NCBI GenBank assembly: GCA_002482645.1
Contig: DLGJ01000012.1
Span: forward strand, 62,001-126,000
Direction: 5' to 3'
Origin: Hyphomicrobiaceae bacterium UBA7697
GTDB lineage: Bacteria > Pseudomonadota > Alphaproteobacteria > Rhizobiales > Methyloligellaceae
DNA: 64,000 bases
A program made the position numbers and the translations under genes. Shown in pieces: positions 33,429-41,452 of the stretch (its first letter is position 1; every line of letters begins with the position of its first letter). The notes under the pieces are model-generated. The model saw only the letters and a program-made list of their open reading frames with translations. It searched no databases and was not told the DNA's origin.

Positions 33429-33914
33429 ATGCCGTCTTTCGATATCGTCTCCAAGACCGATCTCGCCGAGGTCGACAACGCGCTCGCGAACATGATCCGC
33501 GAGATGAGCCAGCGTTACGACTTCAAAGGCTCGAACGCGAAGATCGAGCGGAACGAGGGCGTCATCGTCATCAATGCCGACGACGACCTGAAACTGAAGC
33601 AGATGCACGAGCTCCTGCAGGGCCATCTCGCCCGGCGGGGGATCGACGCCGGCGTCATCGACTACAAGCAAGTCGAGAAGGCGGCCGGCCAAGCGGTCCG
33701 GCAGAACGCGGCGCTGCGCCAGGGCATCGACAAGGAGCTCGGAAAGCGCATCGTCAAAGAGGTGAAGGGCGGCAAGTTCAAGGTCCAGGTCGCCATCCAG
33801 GGCGATGAGCTCCGCGTCACCGGCAAGAAGCGCGACGACCTCCAGGCGGTGATCCAGTTCGTGAAGGAGCTCGACATCGAGCAACCGCTTCAGTTCGAAA
33901 ACTTCCGGGATTGA
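33429..33914 (+). CDS. yajQ: YajQ-family nucleotide-binding protein
   Basis: 161 residues covering the whole YajQ family: MPSFDIVSK at the N-terminus, NRY-like SQRYDFKGSNAKIERN, and the C-terminal KVQVAIQGDELRVTGKKRDDLQ. Two ferredoxin-like folds are expected. Members bind cyclic di-GMP and RNA and affect virulence or phage biology. Start ATG 33429. Good ending FENFRD. Confidence 0.92.
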   Translation: MPSFDIVSKTDLAEVDNALANMIREMSQRYDFKGSNAKIERNEGVIVINADDDLKLKQMHELLQGHLARRGIDAGVIDYKQVEKAAGQAVRQNAALRQGIDKELGKRIVKEVKGGKFKVQVAIQGDELRVTGKKRDDLQAVIQFVKELDIEQPLQFENFRD

Positions 33915-33919
33915 CCGGC

Positions 33920-34444
33920 ATGGCGCGTTCGAGGCTCGCGGCCGCGCTTCGGATGGCGCCTCCCGCGGTCGCGGTCGCCTGTGCGGGACTGGGTGTTGCC
34001 ACCTGCCGCAGCAACGGCCAGGGGCCCCAAGCCCAGCTCATCGCGGTGGAGCAGACCGGCGCCGTCCCCGTCTACAACACGCAGCCCCTGACCATGGCGA
34101 CCGCGCGGCCCGTCGATGCCTATGTCATGCTCGGCGGGCGCATCAAGACCTGCTGGTTCAACAGGAGCGCGCCGCTTCTGCCGGCCCATGTCTACCGCGC
34201 CGATGTCAGCCCCGGCGGCGAGACGGTGAGGATCGCGATCCACGACAAGAAGGATGCGCGCGGGCTTGCCGGCGACGTCGCCTACAGCATCGACATTGCC
34301 GACCGGGACGGGGCCACGCTCATCACCACCCAGAACCGGACCATGACGCCGTCTCAAGCGGCCAAGATGCAATACGACATCAACCGCTGGAAGAGCGGCC
34401 AGACCAATTGCAGCCGCGAACGGCCGGGGCTGGCTGGGCGGTAG
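33920..34444 (+). CDS. Exported hypothetical protein
   Basis: 174 residues. N-terminal hydrophobic stretch (RMAPPAVAVACAGLGVA, about 10-27) suggests export; GVATC is not a proper lipobox because Thr precedes Cys. The remainder is likely beta-rich (VDAYVMLGGRIKTCWFN, YRADVSPGGETVRIAIHD, AYSIDIADRDG). It begins 5 bp after the yajQ stop, so it is probably co-transcribed with it. No family recognised. Confidence 0.65.
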   Translation: MARSRLAAALRMAPPAVAVACAGLGVATCRSNGQGPQAQLIAVEQTGAVPVYNTQPLTMATARPVDAYVMLGGRIKTCWFNRSAPLLPAHVYRADVSPGGETVRIAIHDKKDARGLAGDVAYSIDIADRDGATLITTQNRTMTPSQAAKMQYDINRWKSGQTNCSRERPGLAGR

Positions 34445-34538
34445 CCTGGCCGGTCCAGGCGGCGTTCCGCGATACGATCGCGAGGCGGACACGCGCGCGG
34501 CATTCGCTGGGGGCAATTTGCCGGTGTCACGATGCGCA

Positions 34539-34582
34539 TGTAATGTGTTGCTTGACAGTTTAGTGTCATTTAGTACATTACA
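34539..34582 (+). promoter_or_regulatory. higBA promoter with concentric palindromic operator
   Basis: A -35 box TTGACA (34552-34557) and a -10 box TACATT (34574-34579) are 16 bases apart. Outer arms TGTAATGT (34539-34546) and ACATTACA (34575-34582) and inner arms TGACA (34553-34557) and TGTCA (34564-34568) share the same centre of symmetry at 34560.5. A HigA dimer bound here would cover the whole promoter. The expected transcription start is at or next to the GTG start codon at 34586. Confidence 0.75.
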
Positions 34583-34585
34583 GGT

Positions 34586-34864
34586 GTGATCCGGTCGTTC
34601 AGGCACAAGGGCCTCAAGGCCTTCTGGGAGAAGGGGGAGGCCAAGAAGCTCCCGGCTGAGCGCGTGGGCCGGATCGAGAGAATGCTGGACCGCCTGAATG
34701 TTGTGGCCGATCCGACGGAGATGGATTTGCCCGGCTACCGCTTTCACGAACTCAAAGGCGCTCGGAAGGGCACCTATTCCGTAACGGTCTCGGGCAATTG
34801 GCGCATGACCTTCCAATGGGAAGACGGCGACGCCATCGATGTCGATTTTGAGGACTATCACTGA
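34586..34864 (+). CDS. higB: HigB-type RelE-superfamily toxin
   Basis: 92-residue mRNA interferase of a toxin-antitoxin pair that cleaves mRNA at the ribosome. Features: basic N-terminus MIRSFRHKGLKAFWEKG, LPGYRFHELKG and C-terminal NWRMTFQWEDGDAIDVDFEDYH. Start GTG 34586, immediately after the promoter and with no ribosome binding site, so the message may be leaderless. Toxin precedes antitoxin, the order typical of HigBA; stop and next start share one base (TGATG). Confidence 0.9.
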   Translation: MIRSFRHKGLKAFWEKGEAKKLPAERVGRIERMLDRLNVVADPTEMDLPGYRFHELKGARKGTYSVTVSGNWRMTFQWEDGDAIDVDFEDYH

Positions 34865-35187
34865 TGACCAGGACCTATCCGAAGAGGGACCCGAACCGGC
34901 GGCCCAGCCATCCCGGTGCGCTACTTCGCGAAGACGTTATCCCTGCGGTCATCGAAGAGCGGGGACTGACCAAGACCGCCATCGCGAAGGGTCTCGGCAT
35001 GTCGCGCAACCAGCTCTATCAGATCCTCGCGGAGAAGCAGCCCGTAACGCCCGAGACGGCGGTCAAGCTTGCCGCGGCCTTTGGCGGCTCGGCCCAGTCC
35101 TGGCTCAACATGCAGTCCGCCTACGATCTGTGGGAAGCCGAGAGAACGGTGGATGTCGGGCCGGCCAAGAAGCTGAGGGCAGCTTAA
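34864..35187 (+). CDS. higA: HigA-type antitoxin
   Basis: 107 residues with an XRE-type helix-turn-helix (LTKTAIAKGLGMSRNQLYQILAEKQ, about 36-60) typical of HigA; it neutralises HigB and represses the operon by binding the palindromic operator upstream. The N-terminal RRPSHPGALLRED is the family's usual lead-in. ATG 34864 overlaps the higB stop. No mobile element is adjacent. Confidence 0.92.
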   Translation: MTRTYPKRDPNRRPSHPGALLREDVIPAVIEERGLTKTAIAKGLGMSRNQLYQILAEKQPVTPETAVKLAAAFGGSAQSWLNMQSAYDLWEAERTVDVGPAKKLRAA

Positions 35188-35303
35188 GTCGCGTGGCATC
35201 CGCGCCGCCGCACCCCGAATTGCATTTCGGCTTGCGACCGCCCACTTTCTAGGCGATGCACCCCGCTGCCCCCCACAAAGTTCCGATCGTCCGCAGATAA
35301 GTC

Positions 35304-36455
35304 ATGATTTCGGTCATCGTTATCCTGATCCTCGTGATCTTCCTGCTGCTCATCGCAAGACGAAGCAGCAAGAACCGGGACGCGATTCTCATCGAAATCA
35401 CCCTGGGCATTGCAGGTTCGGTCGCGGCGGCCGTGGCCGTTGCGTCGTTTCCGAAATCCGATGCGGGCAATATTTTGGGATATCTGGATTCCAAAATGTA
35501 CGAAGCGATCTTCGGCGGGAAGGACGGGGAGACGCCTTCCGCCGGTGAGACGAAAGACGGCGCGAAGGGTGAAGTCGCCATCGCCGTCCGGCCGAAGCCT
35601 CAAGTTCGGAACCGGAAACTCGATGGCGTCTATGCCGGACTTGTCCGGTCCGTTCAGAACGGCTCGGAAGTGCTTTCGGAAAAAGCCTACGTCCTGAGAA
35701 TGGATTCGAAGAAGAACGAGAAAGTCCTCGAGATCTACCAGGGCGGGGAGATCGAATACAAAATCCGGATCGACGGACAGTTGCAGAAGGACGGCGTGAC
35801 CTGGGTCGGCGAGACGAAGTCCGTCCTGCAAGGCGGCGCGTTCGTTCAGGACGACCTGAAGCTTCTCGTTTCGCCCGAAGTCGGTCGGATCGACTGGCTG
35901 CAGCACGACAAGGTTCAGCGCATCGAGTCGATCGGCACGCTGCACAGAATCGACGAGGATGTGGTCTCGGAAAGAATCAGCGCGACGAACAGGATCAAGA
36001 ACAACATCTTCATCTGCAACGAAGAGAGCGCCAAGACGGGCGGCAGCGCCGGGCAGTTTCTCTTCGTTCCGGTCGAATCCCGCGCAGGGCCGAACGCGCT
36101 TTCGCTGGAAGGTCCGCCCTATGCGGGCAGGCTGTTCACCGGGATCATCGCCGGATACGCGAAGCCCTACGAAGGGCCGTACGAGGCGCACTTCAAGACC
36201 GGCTTCAAGAGCACCGACTTCCCGGATCTTGCCGGCATGAACATGGTGAAGCCGGACCTGGCATCGCTTGCCGGGTTGTTCGGCAAGGACTACAGCGTCG
36301 GCGTCAATCGTTCCGGCGAGACGGTTCGCTGGTTCAAGGAGACCCTGGGCGCCTCCGAACCGTGCCGCGTGTTCTTCGTGGTCTTCCCGCCGGGGCAGGG
36401 GCCGGCCGTCACACAAGGGACACCCGTAGGTCCGGGGCCGCCTGCCCAGCAATAG
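35304..36455 (+). CDS. Two-helix membrane protein of unknown function
   Basis: 383 residues. Two N-terminal membrane helices (about 2-19 and 30-48), then a large exported domain with no family I recognise. Visible segments: LDGVYAGLVRSV, VLEIYQGGEIEYKIRIDGQL, FICNEESAKTGGSAGQFLFVPVESRAG and a Pro/Gly-rich tail. The gene follows higA by 116 bp and is convergent with sciP across a terminator. The base composition matches its neighbours. Confidence 0.65.
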   Translation: MISVIVILILVIFLLLIARRSSKNRDAILIEITLGIAGSVAAAVAVASFPKSDAGNILGYLDSKMYEAIFGGKDGETPSAGETKDGAKGEVAIAVRPKPQVRNRKLDGVYAGLVRSVQNGSEVLSEKAYVLRMDSKKNEKVLEIYQGGEIEYKIRIDGQLQKDGVTWVGETKSVLQGGAFVQDDLKLLVSPEVGRIDWLQHDKVQRIESIGTLHRIDEDVVSERISATNRIKNNIFICNEESAKTGGSAGQFLFVPVESRAGPNALSLEGPPYAGRLFTGIIAGYAKPYEGPYEAHFKTGFKSTDFPDLAGMNMVKPDLASLAGLFGKDYSVGVNRSGETVRWFKETLGASEPCRVFFVVFPPGQGPAVTQGTPVGPGPPAQQ

Positions 36456-36464
36456 GCCAACAAA

Positions 36465-36487
36465 ATGGCCGGGTCGGGCCCGGCCAT
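36465..36487. terminator. Terminator hairpin between hypothetical gene and sciP
   Basis: ATGGCCGGG (36465-36473) and CCCGGCCAT (36479-36487) pair perfectly around a 5-base loop, preceded by AAA. It serves the two convergent genes and matches the stem of the cheR-ctrA terminator. Confidence 0.8.
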
Positions 36488-36526
36488 TCGAAACTCATAT
36501 ATTGAGTTGCGGAAAGGCGGTGGCGG

Positions 36527-36805
36527 CTAGCCGGCGCGATAATCCTGGATGCGCGTGGCGCGGAGGCCCGGCAGGCCGTGCTTGTCGATGGAGCGCTGCC
36601 AGCTCAGGAATTCGTCCACGGTCAGCGTATAGCGGTCGCAGGCTTCCTCGAGGCTGAGCAGGCCGCCGCGCACGGCGGCCACGACTTCGGCCTTGCGCCG
36701 GATGACCCAGCGTTTGGTGTTCTTCGGGGGAAGGTCGGCGACGGTCAGCGGACTTCCGTCTGGCCCGATCACATATCGGACGCGCGGCCTGTAATGTTCT
36801 GTCAT
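36527..36805 (-). CDS. sciP: CtrA inhibitor SciP (DUF1153)
   Basis: 92-residue helix-turn-helix protein. Hallmarks of the family: RPRVRYVIGPDGSPLTVADLPP at the N-terminus, then KRWVIRRKAEVVAAVRGGLLSLEEACDRY and LTVDEFLSWQ. In Caulobacter SciP binds CtrA on DNA and blocks its activation in G1. ATG 36805 starts with MTEHYR; a GTG at 36817 is an alternative. Upstream at 36868 lies a near-consensus CtrA box, which would make it a CtrA target. Confidence 0.93.
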   Translation of the reverse strand: MTEHYRPRVRYVIGPDGSPLTVADLPPKNTKRWVIRRKAEVVAAVRGGLLSLEEACDRYTLTVDEFLSWQRSIDKHGLPGLRATRIQDYRAG

Positions 36806-36867
36806 CGTACGCAACACTCACAATATTCGATGAGCAACAATCAGCCGTGACCTTACCCGCGCGCCTT

Positions 36868-36882
36868 TTAAGATTTACCTAA
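36868..36882 (-). promoter_or_regulatory. CtrA-box-like site upstream of sciP
   Basis: TTAA-N7-CTAA at 36868-36882, one mismatch from TTAA-N7-TTAA, about 63 bp upstream of the sciP start. The rest of the 437-bp gap between sciP and mnmA (36806-37242) holds no gene that I can support. Confidence 0.5.
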
Positions 36883-37242
36883 GCCGCTGGGTAAAATAAC
36901 CAGCAAAGAAATCTCCAAAACTCTCTGAATTGTCTCAAATTTCCAGGGTCTTCCTCGCGGGCTTAGATGCCCCTGCCCATCGGTTCGGCTTGCGCTGAGG
37001 CGGCCTGCTGCCTATGTTCTTGGGCTTATCGATAGTGGGCTTATCCAAACGGCCACAAGGGATTAGGCGAGAGGCCGGCAAAGCCTTCGGCCGCGAGCAG
37101 CCGCCCCACTGGGGAAGCGGTAAAATGCGGTTGGAACGCATCGAGTATTCGAAGCCAAAACGGCGAGGCCACGGAGAGACGGCACGCTTCCGACAGGCGG
37201 CGCCGGAAGCGCATTCAGCCAAGAGAGTGCCGAGCAGCAATC

Positions 37243-38448
37243 ATGGTTAACAGTTTGCATCTTCCGGGGCGTCCCGCCGAGACGCGGGTGGTTGTCGCCA
37301 TGTCGGGTGGCGTCGATTCGTCCGTGGTGGCCGGGCTGCTCAAGTCGGAAGGCTACGACGTGGTGGGTATCACGCTGCAGCTCTACGACCATGGCGAGGC
37401 CGTCGCCAAGAAGGGCGCCTGCTGCGCGGGACAAGACATCAAGGATGCGCGCCGCGTGGCCGCGGCCCTCGATATTCCCCATTACGTGCTCGACTACGAA
37501 TCCCGGTTCGAGCAGGCGGTGATGGGCGCCTTCGCCGACAGCTACCTCAGCGGCGAGACGCCGGTACCGTGCGTCGCCTGCAATCAGAAGATCAAATTCC
37601 ACGACCTTCTGGAGACGGCCGAAGAGTTGGGCGCGGCAGCGCTGGCCACGGGTCACTATGTGAAGAGCCTGCCGGGCACCGGCGGCTGGGAGCTTCACCG
37701 CGCCGCCGACAAGGAGCGCGATCAGAGCTATTTCCTGTTCAACACGACGCCGGAACAACTCGCCTTCCTGCGCTTCCCCTTGGGCGGCATGCCGAAGGAC
37801 GAGACGCGGGCGCTGGCGCGGCGGTTCGGTCTCGACGTCGCCGACAAGTCCGACAGCCAGGACATTTGCTTCGTGCCGACCGGCCGCTACACGCAAGTGA
37901 TCGAGCGCTTGCGTCCCGGCGCCGCCGAGCCCGGCGACATCGTTCACGTGGACGGGCGAGTGCTCGGACGTCACGGCGGCATCATCAATTACACGATCGG
38001 CCAGCGCAGGGGTCTCGGCATCGCCGCGGCCGAGCCGCTTTACGTGGTCAAGCTCGACGCGGGCCGCCGGGAAGTGGTGGTGGGGCCGCGCGATGCGCTG
38101 CGCGCCCGGACCGTCGCCTTGCGCGACGTCAACTGGCTCGGCGATGCGCCGTTCGAGACGGCCGTTGCGGACGGCCTCGAGGTTCTGGCGCGGATCCGGT
38201 CCACGGGCCCGTTGCAGCCGGCGTCCGTGACGGTTGACAATGGTACGGTCCTGGTGAACCTCGCCCATGGCGAGGAAGGCGTTTCGCCGGGGCAGGCTTG
38301 CGTGTTTTACGCCGCCGAGAGCGGCGGCGAGCGGCTTCTTGGCGGCGGCTGGATCAAGTCCGCCGAGGGAGCGGTTACGGCTAAGGATGCGTTCCCGGCG
38401 CAGGCGGCTCCGCCGCCGGCCGAGGCGTTCGTGATGGAATCGCGTTAG
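37243..38448 (+). CDS. mnmA: tRNA-specific 2-thiouridylase MnmA
   Basis: 401 residues. Adds sulfur to U34 of tRNA-Glu, -Gln and -Lys. P-loop SGGVDSS at 21-27, the catalytic Cys near 110 (VPCVACNQKIKF) and the second near 209 (DSQDICFVP), plus HYVKSL and GQRRGLG segments. The start ATG follows a stretch with no operon partner; the methyltransferase gene follows 45 bp later. Typical length for the family. Confidence 0.95.
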   Translation: MVNSLHLPGRPAETRVVVAMSGGVDSSVVAGLLKSEGYDVVGITLQLYDHGEAVAKKGACCAGQDIKDARRVAAALDIPHYVLDYESRFEQAVMGAFADSYLSGETPVPCVACNQKIKFHDLLETAEELGAAALATGHYVKSLPGTGGWELHRAADKERDQSYFLFNTTPEQLAFLRFPLGGMPKDETRALARRFGLDVADKSDSQDICFVPTGRYTQVIERLRPGAAEPGDIVHVDGRVLGRHGGIINYTIGQRRGLGIAAAEPLYVVKLDAGRREVVVGPRDALRARTVALRDVNWLGDAPFETAVADGLEVLARIRSTGPLQPASVTVDNGTVLVNLAHGEEGVSPGQACVFYAAESGGERLLGGGWIKSAEGAVTAKDAFPAQAAPPPAEAFVMESR

Positions 38449-38493
38449 GCCGCGCAGACGAATGCGGCGCGGAGTCTTGGGGAGGTTAGAGCG

Positions 38494-39324
38494 TTGTCTT
38501 CCAATCATCCGGTGATGGACACGGAGTCCGTCCGCCATGCCTATCGCCGCTGGGCCCCCGTCTACGACTACACGTTCGGTCAGGTCGCCGAGGCCGGGCG
38601 CAAGCACGCGGTCAAGATCATCAACCAGCGCAAAGGGCGCGTCCTGGAAGTCGGCGTCGGCACGGGCCTGTCGCTTCCGGCCTACGGCAAGCATCTGACC
38701 GTCACCGGTATCGACCTGTCGCCGGAGATGCTCGACAAGGCGCGCGAGAAGATCGCCAAGAAAAACCTCGGCAATGTGGACGGGCTCCACGAGATGGACG
38801 CCAGCGCCCTCGGCTTCGCCGACGAGAGCTTCGACACGGTGGTCGCCATGTATGTGATGACCGTTGTGCCCGATCCCGACAAGGTCATGCGCGAGCTGGA
38901 GCGCGTGTGCGCGCCGGGCGGCGAAGTCATCCTGGTGAACCATTTCAGCCAGGAGCATGGCGTGCGCGGGCTCCTCGAGCGGAAACTCGCGAATTTCGCC
39001 GACCTGATCGGCTGGCACGCGGTGTTCGAGGTCGATCGCGTCCTGATCTGCGAGGATTTGCGCTTGGTCGAGCGGCGCCCGCTTTGGCCCGTGGGGCTTT
39101 TCACCATGCTGCGCTTCGTCAAGGAGCCCGGCTTCGGCGTCGCCCCGCAGGCGGCCAAGGAGTTCCTGGCGAAAGGGCGCCGCATGACTCCCGCCGCGAT
39201 GGCCGCGGACGGCACGGCCCTGCCGCACCACGCGGGCAAGGGCGCCTTCGCGCGGCGTATGCTTGACAGCAATTACTGGCGGTCCCTATATCGCCGGCTC
39301 CAGAGTCAATGGGCCGAGCGGTAG
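38494..39324 (+). CDS. PmtA-like phosphatidylethanolamine N-methyltransferase
   Basis: 276 residues, class I SAM-dependent methyltransferase. SAM motif I VLEVGVGTGLSLPAY (about 50-64), TGIDLSPEML, and the N-terminal DTESVRHAYRRWAPVYDYTFG typical of Rhodobacter-type PmtA, which makes phosphatidylcholine from PE. TTG 38494 is chosen because GGAGG lies eight bases upstream; ATG 38515 is alternative. No membrane helix; this family works at the membrane surface. Five tandem hairpins follow its stop. Confidence 0.82.
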   Translation: MSSNHPVMDTESVRHAYRRWAPVYDYTFGQVAEAGRKHAVKIINQRKGRVLEVGVGTGLSLPAYGKHLTVTGIDLSPEMLDKAREKIAKKNLGNVDGLHEMDASALGFADESFDTVVAMYVMTVVPDPDKVMRELERVCAPGGEVILVNHFSQEHGVRGLLERKLANFADLIGWHAVFEVDRVLICEDLRLVERRPLWPVGLFTMLRFVKEPGFGVAPQAAKEFLAKGRRMTPAAMAADGTALPHHAGKGAFARRMLDSNYWRSLYRRLQSQWAER

Positions 39325-39369
39325 AGCGTCTCGCAAGCGCGGTTGCTTCACGGATCCGGTGCTTTTTTG

Positions 39370-39554
39370 GCGCTACCGGCCTTTGGCCTGCTTGAGCGCT
39401 TTTTTTGGCGCTACTGGCCTTTGGCCTGCTTGAGCGCTTTTTTTTGGCGCTATCGGCCGTTGGCCTACTTGAGCGTATTTTGTTTGCGCTATCGGCCGTT
39501 GGCCTACTTGAGCGCAATATTTTTGCGCTCCCACGCTTCGCGCGGCTTGAGCGC
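39370..39554 (+). repeat. Five tandem hairpin units with 38-39-bp period
   Basis: Units begin at 39370, 39408, 39447, 39486 and 39525, each a 30-base core opening with GCGCT and closing with AGCGC (AGCGT in the third). The first four contain GGCC-TTT-GGCC or GGCC-GTT-GGCC palindromes; T-rich runs of up to nine separate the units. Each could act as an intrinsic terminator. The frame in it reads 13-residue repeats, but without a ribosome binding site I do not call a gene. It lies between the methyltransferase and tRNA-Met. Confidence 0.85.
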
Positions 39555-39620
39555 GAGGGCAGTTTAGGGTCTAAGGTCGAAATGACCTTGTATGCGCCGG
39601 CGCCAGCCGCGCGATATTGG

Positions 39621-39697
39621 GGCGGAGTAGCTCAGCCGGTTAGAGCAGCGGAATCATAATCCGCGTGTCGGGGGTTCGAGTCCCTCCTCCGCTACCA
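39621..39697 (+). tRNA. tRNA-Met (anticodon CAT)
   Basis: A 77-base cloverleaf with acceptor GGCGGAG (39621-39627) against CTCCGCT (39687-39693), the first pair being a G-U wobble, encoded CCA, anticodon CAT in GGAATCATAATCC and T arm GGTTCGAGTCC. The form matches alphaproteobacterial elongator tRNA-Met; a tRNA-Ile2 with lysidine cannot be fully excluded. Confidence 0.9.
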
Positions 39698-39774
39698 CCA
39701 GACCCCCCAATTTGTTCTCCCTTAGTCTCATGGTCGGGTAGTGCTCGCCGCCGATCAGGGCGGAGAAGCCGGGA

Positions 39775-40926
39775 CTAGCGCGGTGCCAGCGTCGCGATCA
39801 TCTCGTTCACCACCTCGGCCATGGTCATCGCGGCGCCGAAATCGAACTTGTTGATGGCGACGAAGGCGGCGACCCCGCGCGTCGGGGCGAAAGCGATATA
39901 GGTGAAAGTCCCTTGCAGGCCGCCGGCCTTTTGCAGGATCAGGGGGCGGTTCCCCTCCGGCATCATAACGACCCAGGCGAGGCTCATCGCGTCCATGCGC
40001 CCGGACTCGTCCATGCCCTGCACGGGATTGAGATTGTCGCGGACAAGATAGGCGGCGTGGTCGAGCAAGCGCGTCTCCGCGTCCTTCCCGGCGAGCCGGT
40101 CGAGATGCCATTGCATCCAGCGCAGCAAATCCTTCGGTGTGGAATAGAGCCCACCCGAACCGACAGCCATGCCGCCCGTCGGAATGTCCGGCAGCGGCTT
40201 CCCGTCGAAATCGTGCCCTTGCATGAAGCGGCTCTTCTGTTCCTCATCGAGCTCGAAGGTCGTGTCGCTCAGGCCGAGCGGCCCGGTAACGTGCTTCTTG
40301 AGAAGCGCGGGATAGGGGGTCTTCGCGGCGTCGGACAGGCCGATGGCGAGCAGATCGAAGGCGAAGTTCGAATAGAGCACGCCGGTGCCGGGGGCGTAGA
40401 GCAGGGGCTCCGTCTTGAGCCAGGATACGAACCCGTCGCGCGTGATCGTCTTGAGCGGATCGTCCGGGGGGCCGGGCTCTCGCGGCAATTCGCGCGGCAG
40501 TCCCGCGGAATGGGTGGCAAGGTCGATCAGGCGGATGGCCGAGAGGTTCGGGTCCTTGCCGGTGCCGAGATCGGGCGCGAGCTCGCCAAGCGGTTGCGTG
40601 AGCGAGACGGTTCCGCCGGCCGTGAGCGCGGCGAGCACCTGGCCCGTGAAGGCCTTGGTGATCGAACCGATTCGGAGCACCGTGTCGCCGTCCGGCTCCT
40701 TCCCGCCGGAACTTTCGCCGAAGCCGTGGATGGCGGTGTCGCCGTTGCGGACGGCGCCGATCAAGAGTCCCGGAACCTTGGTTTGCAGAAAGAGGACCGA
40801 GCCGGTGAACTCCACCGTCTCGTCCAGCAGGGGATCGGCGGATGCAGGCCCGGCCGCGGCGATGGAAAGACACGCAAGACCGGCCAACCCGCATAGGGCC
40901 CGCAAGGATACGAGACGTCGTGTCAC
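39775..40926 (-). CDS. Exported serine beta-lactamase-fold hydrolase, AmpH-like
   Basis: 383 residues with a signal peptide (cleavage near ASADP, residues 28-32). SxxK motif Ser88-Ile-Thr-Lys91 in IGSITKAF and YSN at 185-187 in GVLYSNFAF define the class C beta-lactamase/DD-peptidase fold. A later KAGGLQGT may act as the KTG motif. The layout is like AmpH D-alanyl-D-alanine carboxypeptidase/endopeptidase rather than AmpC. Acts in the periplasm on cell wall; whether it gives beta-lactam resistance is unknown. Divergent from the small lipoprotein gene at 41154. Confidence 0.85.
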   Translation of the reverse strand: MTRRLVSLRALCGLAGLACLSIAAAGPASADPLLDETVEFTGSVLFLQTKVPGLLIGAVRNGDTAIHGFGESSGGKEPDGDTVLRIGSITKAFTGQVLAALTAGGTVSLTQPLGELAPDLGTGKDPNLSAIRLIDLATHSAGLPRELPREPGPPDDPLKTITRDGFVSWLKTEPLLYAPGTGVLYSNFAFDLLAIGLSDAAKTPYPALLKKHVTGPLGLSDTTFELDEEQKSRFMQGHDFDGKPLPDIPTGGMAVGSGGLYSTPKDLLRWMQWHLDRLAGKDAETRLLDHAAYLVRDNLNPVQGMDESGRMDAMSLAWVVMMPEGNRPLILQKAGGLQGTFTYIAFAPTRGVAAFVAINKFDFGAAMTMAEVVNEMIATLAPR

Positions 40927-41153
40927 AGGATGTCTCCCAAAGAAATGCCGGCGCCTCGGAGTTGCGGGGCGATAGAGAGATGCTTCGGTTTGGGCGCGGC
41001 TTCGAAGACGATAACCGGCATCTGCCCGGTGCAGTCACCCTTTTCTAACGAATTAACCTTTTTGTTCGCAATTTCGCCCTGGTTTTTCGAAAATTCGCTC
41101 TTAACTAGAGTGCGTGCCGCGTTTTTAACAACTTGAATGGGCTCGATGGGTTC

Positions 41154-41333
41154 ATGAAAAAGATTGCGTCATTCGTTGCCGTGGGCGTCGCCGCGCTGTC
41201 CATCGCGGGCTGCGCGGTCGAAGTGCCGCTGTCGGCCTTCCGCATGGGACCGCCAGACCCGGTCCAAAAGGATGCCGCGAAAGCACAGCTTCGGCAGGAC
41301 CAGGTTCAGGGCAACCAAGCCGATCCGCGCTAA
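41154..41333 (+). CDS. Small lipoprotein, 59 residues
   Basis: Start ATG 41154. A lipoprotein signal ends in SIAGC with Cys20. The mature part is only 40 residues, Gln/Asp/Lys-rich (DPVQKDAAKAQLRQDQVQG). The 227-bp region before it is AT-rich and shared with the divergent hydrolase gene. Role unknown; entericidin-like or structural small lipoproteins are possibilities. Confidence 0.65.
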   Translation: MKKIASFVAVGVAALSIAGCAVEVPLSAFRMGPPDPVQKDAAKAQLRQDQVQGNQADPR

Positions 41334-41452
41334 GGGGTTTCTCCGCGTTCGGGGCGGGCGGTTCACATGGCCGCACGGCGGCGATTACGCGCCCTCGGAT
41401 CGCTTTTCGCCGCATTCGTAATGAGAGGCGCCCCGGATCGCCGGCGCGCGCG

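Noticed and set aside
37063..39231. A 722-residue minus-strand frame across mnmA and the methyltransferase
   Set aside because: Antisense of two genes with clear catalytic motifs; composition is His/Arg/Ala-rich and without domains.
39370..39554. A CRISPR array
   Set aside because: Units are palindromic, nearly contiguous with T-rich 8-9-base spacers, and no cas genes occur in the window.
39343..39567. A 74-residue frame with 13-residue repeats over the hairpin array
   Set aside because: It follows from the 39-bp period of the repeat, lacks a ribosome binding site, and the hairpins explain the pattern better.
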